Below are positions 1 through 3,951 of a DNA stretch of 5,706 bases, in pieces. Under the pieces are notes generated by a model. That model saw only the letters and a list, made by a program, of their open reading frames with translations. It made no database searches and was not told the DNA's origin. Each line of letters opens with the position of its first letter. Position 1 is the stretch's first letter. Both the position numbers and the translations under genes were made by a program. The DNA is taken from NCBI GenBank assembly GCA_900550625.1, contig URSW01000117.1, positions 1 to 5,706 on the forward strand, written 5' to 3'. The DNA comes from an uncultured Eubacteriales bacterium (GTDB lineage: Bacteria; Bacillota; Clostridia; Oscillospirales; CAG-272).

Positions 1-223
1 TGCCCATGCCGAGCTCCGCCATCGCCTCCGCGGTAAAAACGTCGTTCACAAGCCCGACATCCTTATACGCTCGGAATATGCCGTCGTCGTTCACGACAAT
101 GCCGCAGCTTTCCTGCCCGCGGTGCTGGAGCGCGAAGAGTCCGTAATATGCGGTGGATGCGACATCGGATATCTCCGGACCGATCACGCCGAAAACGCCG
201 CATTCTTCTCTGATTTCTGCCAT
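1..223 (-). CDS. purF: Amidophosphoribosyltransferase (glutamine PRPP amidotransferase), N-terminal part
   Basis: This is the first enzyme of de novo purine synthesis. It transfers glutamine-derived ammonia to PRPP to give 5-phosphoribosylamine. Only the first 74 residues are inside the window; the gene runs off the left edge. The protein begins MAEIREECGVFG, where Cys8 in ECGVFG is the expected N-terminal nucleophile of the Ntn glutaminase domain, preceded by a 7-residue stretch that should be removed as a propeptide. The propeptide and EEC context resemble the Bacillus/vertebrate type, which carries an Fe-S cluster, rather than the E. coli type, in which Cys directly follows the start Met; the cluster itself is inferred. 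LQHRGQES at about residues 33-40 is the conserved glutaminase motif. The ATG at 221-223 is preceded by an AAGGAAAGG ribosome binding site. It is the third gene of purE-purC-purF, 110 bp after purC and separated from it by a terminator-like hairpin. Confidence 0.96.
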   Translation of the reverse strand, partial: MAEIREECGVFGVIGPEISDVASTAYYGLFALQHRGQESCGIVVNDDGIFRAYKDVGLVNDVFTAEAMAELGMG

Positions 224-288
224 TTGAAGCCCTTTCCTTATCTGTGGGGTAAGCGCCGGCTGCGTGCCGGGCGTGCGTATGCTTTTCG

Positions 289-325
289 GAAAAAACGCCC
301 CCGGAGAGCGATTTCTCCCCGGGTG
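289..325 (-). terminator. Intrinsic terminator or attenuator between purC and purF
   Basis: Read on the minus strand, CCC-(GG)-GGAGA, a 6-nt loop (AATCGC) and TCTCC-GGG form an 8-bp stem with a 2-nt bulge, followed by GGC and then a T6 run (complement of A290-A295). It begins 9 nt after the purC stop. No convincing promoter is visible between it and purF, so it may act as a partial terminator that lowers purF relative to purE-purC. Alternatively purF has a promoter that I do not recognise. A second small hairpin (CCGGC-TGCGT-GCCGG, 256-270) follows in the purF leader. Confidence 0.7.
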
Positions 326-333
326 CATCAATG

Positions 334-1044
334 TCACTCGCCGAGGAGACGGCGCAGTATCTCATGATATGCGTCCTCAACTCCGCCGAGATCGCGGCGG
401 AAGCGGTCCTTGTCGAGTTTTTCGTGAGTTTTTATATCCCAGAAGCGGCAGGTGTCGGGGGATATCTCATCCGCAAGCACGATCGTGCCGTCGGAGGTCT
501 TGCCGAATTCAAGCTTGAAATCAATCAGCTCGATCCCCGCATCCTTCAGGTATTCGGTAAGTATTTCGTTTATTCTGAGAGAATACGATGCTATGAGTGC
601 GATCTCTTCCTTCGTCGCCCATTTCATCGCCGCAATATGATACTCGTTGACCATGGGATCGCCGAGCGCGTCGTCCTTGTAGCAGTATTCGAGGACGGTG
701 GACGAAAGCTTTACTCCCTCGTCGAGACCGAGTCTCTTTGCAAGGCTTCCCGCCGCGATATTGCGCACGATGACCTCAAGGGGGATTATCTTCACCTTCT
801 TCACCACCGTTTCGCGGGGAGAAAGCTCCTCGACAAAATGCGTGGGAATGCCGTTCTTTTCGAGAAGCTTCATAAGGTGATTCGTCACGCGGTTGTTGAT
901 CTCGCCCTTGCCGAGAATCGTGCCCTTTTTCAGTCCGTTGAACGCGGTCGCATCGTCCTTGTAATCAACGATGTAAAGCTCCGGATCGTCGGTCGTATAA
1001 ACCTTTTTTGCCTTGCCTTCGTAAAGCTGAGTTCTCTTTTCCAT
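334..1044 (-). CDS. purC: Phosphoribosylaminoimidazole-succinocarboxamide (SAICAR) synthase
   Basis: PurC joins CAIR and aspartate with ATP hydrolysis to give SAICAR, a cytosolic step of purine synthesis. The 236-residue length is normal for the bacterial single-domain enzyme. Visible family motifs are YEGKAKKVY at 8-16 (ATP-grasp-like nucleotide binding), PLEVIVRN with AAGS at 88-100, DPMVNEYH at 129-136, IDFKLEFG at 174-181 and LADEISPDTCRFWD at 190-203 (metal/ATP and substrate binding). The ATG is preceded by a near-perfect AAGGAGG ribosome binding site 7 nt upstream, the best in the window, which fixes the start. It follows purE by 69 bp with no terminator between them, so the two are very probably co-transcribed under the purE riboswitch. 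Its product is converted onward to AICAR (ZMP), the precursor of the signal that the riboswitch reads. Nothing appears damaged or missing. Confidence 0.98.
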   Translation of the reverse strand: MEKRTQLYEGKAKKVYTTDDPELYIVDYKDDATAFNGLKKGTILGKGEINNRVTNHLMKLLEKNGIPTHFVEELSPRETVVKKVKIIPLEVIVRNIAAGSLAKRLGLDEGVKLSSTVLEYCYKDDALGDPMVNEYHIAAMKWATKEEIALIASYSLRINEILTEYLKDAGIELIDFKLEFGKTSDGTIVLADEISPDTCRFWDIKTHEKLDKDRFRRDLGGVEDAYHEILRRLLGE

Positions 1045-1113
1045 TTCGTATCCTCCTTATATTCGAGGCGGCAGCGCGCCTTCTCGGTCACGCTGCAGCT
1101 TGTCTTACCTTTT

Positions 1114-1608
1114 TCAGCCGTTGAGCTTCGCCGCGATCTCACGGTCCTTCTCAAGAACCGCCGCGCTTTCCTCCGCTCGAAGCTTCTTCAGCTTTGCGGA
1201 AAGCTCACTGTCGGAAAGCGCAAGTATCTGCGCGGCGAGCAAAGCGGCATTGGCTGCTCCGTCGATCGCCACTGTCGCCACGGGAATCCCCGTCGGCATC
1301 TGCACGGTCGAGAGAAGCGCGTCAACGCCGCTCAAATTTGACGATTTCACGGGCACGCCGATAACGGGCAGGGTGCACCCCGCCGCAAGCGCTCCCGCAA
1401 GGTGCGCCGCCATCCCGGCAAGCGCGATTATTACGCCGAAGCCGTTTTCCTCGGCGTGAAGCACAAAATCGCGCGCCTCGACGGGCGTGCGGTGCGCGGA
1501 ATAAACATGTGCCTCATACTCTATCCCGAGAGATGCAAGACGCGCCGTCGCTTTCTCGGCGACCGCAAGATCGCTTGCGCTTCCCATGATAACTGCAACC
1601 TTCTTCAT
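1114..1608 (-). CDS. purE: N5-carboxyaminoimidazole ribonucleotide mutase (AIR carboxylase catalytic subunit)
   Basis: PurE interconverts N5-CAIR and CAIR in purine synthesis and supplies the substrate of the next gene, purC. The protein has 164 residues, typical of class I PurE. It shows MGSASD at 8-13 (phosphate/ribose binding), SAHRTP at 37-42 with the catalytic His39, AGMAAHLAG at 64-72 with conserved His69, and GVDALLSTVQMPTGIPVATVAI in the C-terminal half. Arg40 in SAHRTP fits class I bacterial mutases that work with PurK; no purK is visible here. The reading frame stays open for 45 codons upstream, but that part lies across the riboswitch terminator. The ATG at 1606-1608 is therefore chosen: it starts the conserved MKKVAVIMGSAS and is preceded by AAAGGAAC. 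It is the first gene of the pur operon and is placed directly behind a ZTP riboswitch. Confidence 0.98.
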   Translation of the reverse strand: MKKVAVIMGSASDLAVAEKATARLASLGIEYEAHVYSAHRTPVEARDFVLHAEENGFGVIIALAGMAAHLAGALAAGCTLPVIGVPVKSSNLSGVDALLSTVQMPTGIPVATVAIDGAANAALLAAQILALSDSELSAKLKKLRAEESAAVLEKDREIAAKLNG

Positions 1609-1648
1609 TATAGTAACCGTTCCTTTCTTTCCTTTGCGTCCGCCGCCG

Positions 1649-1692
1649 AAAAAAAGCAAAAAGGCAGACTTATCCGAAAAATAAGCTCTGCC
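1649..1692 (-). terminator. Expression-platform terminator of the ZTP riboswitch
   Basis: GGCAGA, one bulged G, CTTAT, loop TTTTCGG, ATAAG and TCTGCC (1692-1663) form an 11-bp stem, followed by T5 (1662-1658), GC and T7 (1655-1649). The GGCA at the base of the 5' arm belongs to the conserved CCTGGGCA of the aptamer, so ligand-bound aptamer and terminator should be mutually exclusive. That predicts transcription into purE when ZMP/ZTP is high. The structure is seen in the sequence; the direction of control follows from the known class. Confidence 0.92.
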
Positions 1693-1789
1693 CAGGCGGT
1701 GCGGCGCACGGGCAAACTGATTGCTGGTGCATATACCGTACACGCTCCCATCGTGGTTTGTTCCACTTTAACCGCCGGTCACGCATACG
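1656..1789 (-). ncRNA. ZTP (pfl) riboswitch upstream of purE
   Basis: Known pfl/ZTP RNAs bind ZMP/ZTP and switch on purine and one-carbon genes. On the minus strand the aptamer shows the class hallmarks in order. P1 is CGTATGCG (1789-1782) with CGTGTACG (1744-1737), 8 pairs including two G-U. TGACCGGCG follows the P1 5' arm. P2 is the hairpin GTGG-AACAAA-CCAC (1766-1753), followed by the conserved GGGAGCG. P3 is CGGT (1738-1735) with ACCG (1700-1697), sharing two positions with the end of P1. The diagnostic CGCCTGGGCA lies at 1698-1689. GGCGG (1776-1772) can pair with CCGCC (1699-1695), matching the known pseudoknot. P3 is extended by an extra long arm, GCAC-CA-GCAA, loop TCAGT, TTGC-CC-GTGC (1730-1706), in the position that varies within the class. 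The GGGCA of the aptamer is also the 5' arm of the following terminator. Confidence 0.94.
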
Positions 1790-1811
1790 TTTTATTCATT
1801 TACACACTGAT

Positions 1812-1820
1812 GTTATACCA
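1812..1820 (-). promoter_or_regulatory. Proximal extended -10 promoter candidate for purE
   Basis: TGG-TATAAC on the minus strand (1820-1812) is an extended -10 element. It would start transcription near 1805, about 16 nt before P1 of the riboswitch, which is a normal spacing. No good -35 is seen upstream (only a weak TGTGAA 17 nt away). The surrounding 14 bp nearly repeats the -10 region of the distal promoter at 2036-2064. Confidence 0.45.
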
Positions 1821-1872
1821 TGTTCATTCTCAGTTTCACACCGGAGTTCAGCGCATCGCGCAATGTCGGGCT

Positions 1873-1963
1873 TGCGTCGGAGAATGACGCTTTGCGTCAT
1901 TCTCGCGGACACGGTAAGATAACGTGCAATTACAAACTAACGTTATATCGTGTCCTGACGTCA
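1873..1963. repeat. Nested palindromes with three-way-junction potential
   Basis: Arms TG-CGTC (1873-1878) and GACGTCA (1957-1963) can pair with one bulge and enclose two hairpins. The first is a perfect inverted repeat GAGAATGACGC-TTT-GCGTCATTCTC (1880-1904, 11/3/11). The second is a long stem, GGACACG (1907-1913) with CGTGTCC (1949-1955), continued by ATAACGT (1919-1925) with ACGTTAT (1940-1946) around a 14-nt loop. Very few bases are left unpaired. The 11/3/11 hairpin has no T-run on either strand, so it does not look like a terminator. There is no open frame or recognisable gene in it. Confidence 0.7.
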
Positions 1964-2040
1964 TAATACTGCAACCGTGCGAAGCACGGGGCGGCGACAG
2001 CCGCAGAATTTTATGAAATAAAATTCCTTGCAGATATTAT
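1963..2040. repeat. Compact cloverleaf-like palindromic element
   Basis: An outer stem, ATAATA-CTGCAA (1963-1974) with TTGCAG-A-TATTAT (2028-2040), pairs over 12 bp with one bulge. It encloses three perfect hairpins set almost end to end: CCGTGC-GAA-GCACGG (1975-1989), GCGGC-GACA-GCCGC (1991-2004) and GAATTTTAT-GAA-ATAAAATTC (2006-2026). Only single bases at 1990, 2005 and 2027 lie between the helices. The first hairpin contains GCGAAGC on the plus strand, a heptamer known to form an unusually stable single-stranded DNA mini-hairpin. The outer stem overlaps the -10 of the distal purE promoter. The pairing is direct; whether it acts as DNA or RNA is unknown. Confidence 0.75.
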
Positions 2041-2064
2041 ACCATGAAGCGGCGGGCAAGTCAA
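2036..2064 (-). promoter_or_regulatory. Distal sigma-A promoter reading toward purE
   Basis: TTGACT (2064-2059), a 17-bp spacer ending in TGG, and TATAAT (2041-2036) form a near-consensus promoter that also has an extended -10. Transcription should begin near 2029, giving a leader of about 420 nt that passes through the palindromic segment and the riboswitch before purE. The -35 lies inside an imperfect palindrome, GGCAAGTC-AACACC-GACTTTGCC (2055-2077), which could be an operator. Confidence 0.8.
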
Positions 2065-2106
2065 CACCGACTTTGCCAACCACCGGGCGCATAAACACCA
2101 ACATTT

Positions 2107-2149
2107 CCGAAAAAAAGACGCCCGTTTCAACAATTATGCCGAAACAGGC
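2107..2149 (-). terminator. Intrinsic terminator after the rubredoxin gene
   Basis: GCCTGTTTC (2149-2141) pairs with GAAACGGGC (2128-2120) over 9 bp with one G-T/U wobble, around a 12-nt loop, followed by GTC and T7 (complement of A2110-A2116). It lies 15 nt after the rubredoxin stop and upstream of the distal purE promoter, so it insulates the two transcription units. Confidence 0.88.
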
Positions 2150-2163
2150 ACTGTTCCTTATCG

Positions 2164-2319
2164 TCAGACGGCGGCAAAGTCCTCTTTGCCGGCTCCGCAG
2201 AGCGGACATTCGAAATCGTCGGGAAGTTCGTCGAACAGCGTCCCCGGCTCAAGACCGTTTTCGGGATCTCCCGTCTCCTCATCGTACTCCCAACCGCAGA
2301 TTTCGCATGCGTACTTCAT
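2164..2319 (-). CDS. Rubredoxin
   Basis: This is a 51-residue one-iron electron carrier of the cytoplasm, common in anaerobes, where it serves oxygen or peroxide reductases and other redox partners. The iron ligands are clear: Cys5-x2-Cys8 in YACEICGW near the N-terminus and Cys38-x2-Cys41 in FECPLCGAGKEDF near the C-terminus. The aromatic and acidic core (WEYDEETGDPENGLEPGTLFDELPDDF) matches the family. The length is just under the usual 52-54. The frame is open further upstream, but the conserved protein starts at the ATG at 2317-2319, behind AAAGGAAC, and the region upstream holds a promoter. It is a single-gene unit with its own promoter and terminator, so its redox partner cannot be deduced from the neighbours. 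The four ligands rule out a rubrerythrin fragment or a damaged copy. Confidence 0.97.
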   Translation of the reverse strand: MKYACEICGWEYDEETGDPENGLEPGTLFDELPDDFECPLCGAGKEDFAAV

Positions 2320-2395
2320 ATAACAGTTCCTTTCTTTAATAATATTTGCACCGCCGGGCAATTCCCGATACGGGGTTATAAAACAAACGATAAAC

Positions 2396-2424
2396 AGTAT
2401 ATCCGATAGCCCTGCATTTGTCAA
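2396..2424 (-). promoter_or_regulatory. Sigma-A promoter of the rubredoxin gene
   Basis: TTGACA (2424-2419), a 17-bp spacer and TATACT (2401-2396) form a near-consensus promoter starting about 29 nt after the stop of the upstream permease gene. The leader is about 70 nt and contains a short hairpin, CCCG-TAT-CGGG, near 2367-2377. The sequence around the -10 is nearly the same as that of the permease promoter at 3530-3558. Confidence 0.9.
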
Positions 2425-2452
2425 GAAAAAGAACGTAAAAATTTTCCCTTTT

Positions 2453-3388
2453 TCACAGCACGAGAAGAACAAGAGGAATCGTGAAAATGCAGAACACCGT
2501 TGACGAAAGCACGATCAGCGACGAGGTTTTCTGCCCCGCTCCGTAAAGCTCGGACAGGCTGAGTACGACACTCGCCGTCGGGCAGGCTGCCATTATCACA
2601 AGAGCGGCCTTCATCTCCGCGGGAAACGGAAGAAAACGCACGACCGCATATGACGCAAGCGGAAACAGAATAAGCTTTACGAGCGCTGTCGGATATATGA
2701 CACGTTCCGAAAAAATTTCCCGGATCGGAAATGTCGCAAAGCGCATTCCGAGAATCAGCATGCACACCGGAGTCGTCATATCGGCAAGAAGCCCGATCGG
2801 ATCCGCTATGCTCGCGGGAAGGCGCGTGTTCGTAAAGAAGAGCGGGAGCGCCACGGCAAGCGCGATCACGGGGGGATTCAGAAATGCGCGCTTAAAGCTC
2901 ATGTGGCGCACATCTCCGGTTATGCATGCCGAGCCGACCGTCCAGCAGAGTATTCCCATCGCAAGAAAGAACATCGCGGAAAGCGCGGATGCCTCCGGAT
3001 AATCCGGCAAAAGCGCGCGAAGCAGCGGCACGCCCATAAATCCGACATTTCCCGCCACTCCGGCAATAACCGCGATCCTCGAGGAAGTATCGGCGGCAAA
3101 TCTCTCACCCATGACAAGACGCGATACGGCGTAGATCGCCGCGGCGGACAGCGCCTGAAGAACAAGACAGATAATAAAGAACCACTCCATGCGCGAAAAC
3201 GCCTCGGGAGTATATGTGATCTGCCTGAACGAATCAATACACAGACACGGCTGAAGCACATACATAAGAAGTGCCGCAAATCCCGGAATCGCCTTTTCGC
3301 CGACGAGGCGGCTTTTGACAAGGAGATAACCGGGCACGGCATATGCGAACATGAGAAGCACCTCGGTCAAGGTCAGTCCGAAATTCAT
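2453..3388 (-). CDS. AEC-family (auxin efflux carrier-like) permease
   Basis: This is a 311-residue integral membrane transporter of the AEC family, whose bacterial members include malate and other organic-anion carriers; the substrate here cannot be told. About ten hydrophobic segments can be placed near residues 5-25, 35-52, 68-90, 104-125, 135-157, 171-187, 197-217, 230-250, 260-280 and 290-310. That is two sets of five, the usual family layout and length. Family motifs include GNVGFMGVPLL at 113-123, NPPVIALAVALPL at 171-183, TTPVCMLILGMRFA at 205-218 and the C-terminal CPTASVVLSLSELYG at 269-283. The frame is open 101 codons further upstream, but that part crosses the promoter. The ATG at 3386-3388 has a good CGGAGG ribosome binding site 8 nt away and starts the first membrane segment. 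No terminator is visible after the gene, so some read-through into rubredoxin is possible. Confidence 0.92.
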   Translation of the reverse strand: MNFGLTLTEVLLMFAYAVPGYLLVKSRLVGEKAIPGFAALLMYVLQPCLCIDSFRQITYTPEAFSRMEWFFIICLVLQALSAAAIYAVSRLVMGERFAADTSSRIAVIAGVAGNVGFMGVPLLRALLPDYPEASALSAMFFLAMGILCWTVGSACITGDVRHMSFKRAFLNPPVIALAVALPLFFTNTRLPASIADPIGLLADMTTPVCMLILGMRFATFPIREIFSERVIYPTALVKLILFPLASYAVVRFLPFPAEMKAALVIMAACPTASVVLSLSELYGAGQKTSSLIVLSSTVFCIFTIPLVLLVL

Positions 3389-3523
3389 AAATAGCCTCCG
3401 AAGACAAAAATCAGCTTCCGCCGTAAAAATATCGAGTGCCTGTCCCGCCGCCGGCTTTGCGAAGAAGAACACGGTCTCTCCGTCCGACAGGCGAAAGCGC
3501 CGATACGGTATCCGAAATAAACG
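3389..3523 (-). promoter_or_regulatory. Structured 5' leader of the AEC permease
   Basis: From the predicted start near 3523 to the ATG there are about 135 nt without a gene. Several hairpins can be drawn: GATAC-G-GTATC (3502-3512), GGCG-AAAG-CGCC (3490-3501), a longer-range stem GCCTGTC (3438-3444) with GACAGGC (3486-3492), and ACGG-TCTCT-CCGT (3471-3483) inside it. The second and third compete for bases 3490-3492, as switching leaders often do. I do not recognise any riboswitch class, and there is no clear terminator. The sequence immediately before the ribosome binding site is T-rich. Confidence 0.3.
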
Positions 3524-3529
3524 GTAATC

Positions 3530-3558
3530 AGTATATCCGAAACAGGCAGGTTTGTCAA
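3530..3558 (-). promoter_or_regulatory. Sigma-A promoter of the AEC permease
   Basis: TTGACA (3558-3553), a 17-bp spacer and TATACT (3535-3530) form a near-consensus promoter. Flanks beyond the boxes (TCTTGACAAA and TCGGATATACTG) are shared with the rubredoxin promoter. The expected transcript start is near 3523. Confidence 0.9.
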
Positions 3559-3869
3559 GACAAATCGTGAAACGCACCGCGTTTTTTGCATCGCGTCGGA
3601 CTCCCCGAGTAATCTCAGCTGATATAATATATGTAAGCTTCGGAAAGCGCGGCAGTGCATCGGCATCATGAACGCCTCTTTCGAACGTCATATGCCGCGC
3701 CGCAAGAACGCACGGTATGACATACTCAACATACGCTCCGTTCGAAGCGCAGACATACTGCCGAGCAGAGCGGCGGAATCGTTTGACACCGACTTTTGGG
3801 GAGACAGACCCGGGCAGTACGCAATTTTCCGTCAGCGCTTCAACCGATGTATAATCACCGCGCGCCGAG
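3559..3869. other. Gene-poor stretch with a plus-strand extended -10 box
   Basis: No convincing gene is seen in these 311 bases. On the plus strand, TGA-TATAAT (3620-3628) is a perfect extended -10, although there is no -35. A transcript from about 3635 would end at the near-symmetric terminator at 3870-3897, giving roughly 260 nt. Inside it are an inverted repeat TTCGAACG (3680-3687) with CGTTCGAA (3739-3746) and a nested GTCATA/TATGAC (3687-3692, 3716-3721). A 45-codon plus-strand frame (3717-3854) ends just before the terminator, but it has no ribosome binding site and no recognisable similarity. This could be an unannotated small RNA, or the eroded remains of a gene. Confidence 0.3.
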
Positions 3870-3914
3870 AAAAAAGCCCCGCGGGGCGGGACTTTTTCAC
3901 ATCCGATGTATTAT
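3844..3914. repeat. 12-bp direct repeats around the terminator
   Basis: CCGATGTATAAT (3844-3855) and CCGATGTATTAT (3903-3914) match at 11 of 12 positions and flank the terminator at 3870-3897, with starts 59 bp apart. This may be chance, or the trace of a small terminator-carrying insertion or duplication. Confidence 0.35.
3870..3897 (-). terminator. GC-rich, near-symmetric terminator after the aminotransferase
   Basis: On the minus strand GTCCCGC (3892-3886), loop CCC and GCGGGGC (3882-3876) form a 7-bp stem with one G-U pair, flanked by A5 and T6, so the stem can extend to about 12 bp. Read on the plus strand it has one C-A mismatch and ends in T5, so it could also stop rightward transcription. 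It lies about 55 nt after the aminotransferase stop. Confidence 0.93.
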
Positions 3915-3951
3915 TGTGCAGTCCGTGCGGCGAGAAGGGGCCGCGGGCACA

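Larger units (their letters stand above)
1809..2046. repeat. Near-identical 14-bp direct repeats flanking the palindromic segment
   Basis: GATGTTATACCATG (1809-1822) and GATATTATACCATG (2033-2046) differ at one base and bracket 210 bp that include the palindromes. A third, weaker copy, AACGTTATATCGTG (1939-1952, 10/14 identical to the first), lies between them. On the minus strand the two outer copies read CATGGTATAAYATC, each with a TGG-TATAAY extended -10. The first and third copies stay similar over a longer span, 1795-1825 against 1925-1955: 23 of 31 bases by my count, with mostly transition differences. They could be a target-site duplication, duplicated promoter boxes, or repeated operator sites. 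Confidence 0.6.

Noticed and set aside
331..1341. 336-codon open frame on the plus strand, antisense to purC and purE
   Set aside because: It is a shadow of GC-rich third codon positions: the opposite strand encodes intact PurC and PurE, and the translation has no recognisable domain and no ribosome binding site.
1609..1743. In-frame 45-codon extension of PurE
   Set aside because: It overlaps the riboswitch and its terminator, and conserved PurE homology begins at MKKVAVIMGSAS.
1880..1904. Perfect 11/3/11 inverted repeat as an intrinsic terminator
   Set aside because: Neither strand has a T-run after it; it fits better as part of the palindromic segment.
1963..2040. tRNA gene
   Set aside because: The cloverleaf has four helices, but the arm and loop sizes are wrong (3-4 nt loops), with no anticodon loop, no TTC-type T-loop and no CCA-end context.
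1873..2046. CRISPR array or tandem-repeat array
   Set aside because: The repeats are palindromic and unique rather than regularly spaced identical units with spacers, and no cas gene is present.
3389..3691. In-frame 101-codon N-terminal extension of the AEC permease
   Set aside because: It would cover the TTGACA/TATACT promoter. The ATG at 3386-3388 has a strong ribosome binding site and starts the first membrane segment.
3717..3854. 45-codon plus-strand frame ending just before the terminator
   Set aside because: There is no ribosome binding site, no recognised similarity and unremarkable composition. It is mentioned only as part of the possible small RNA.
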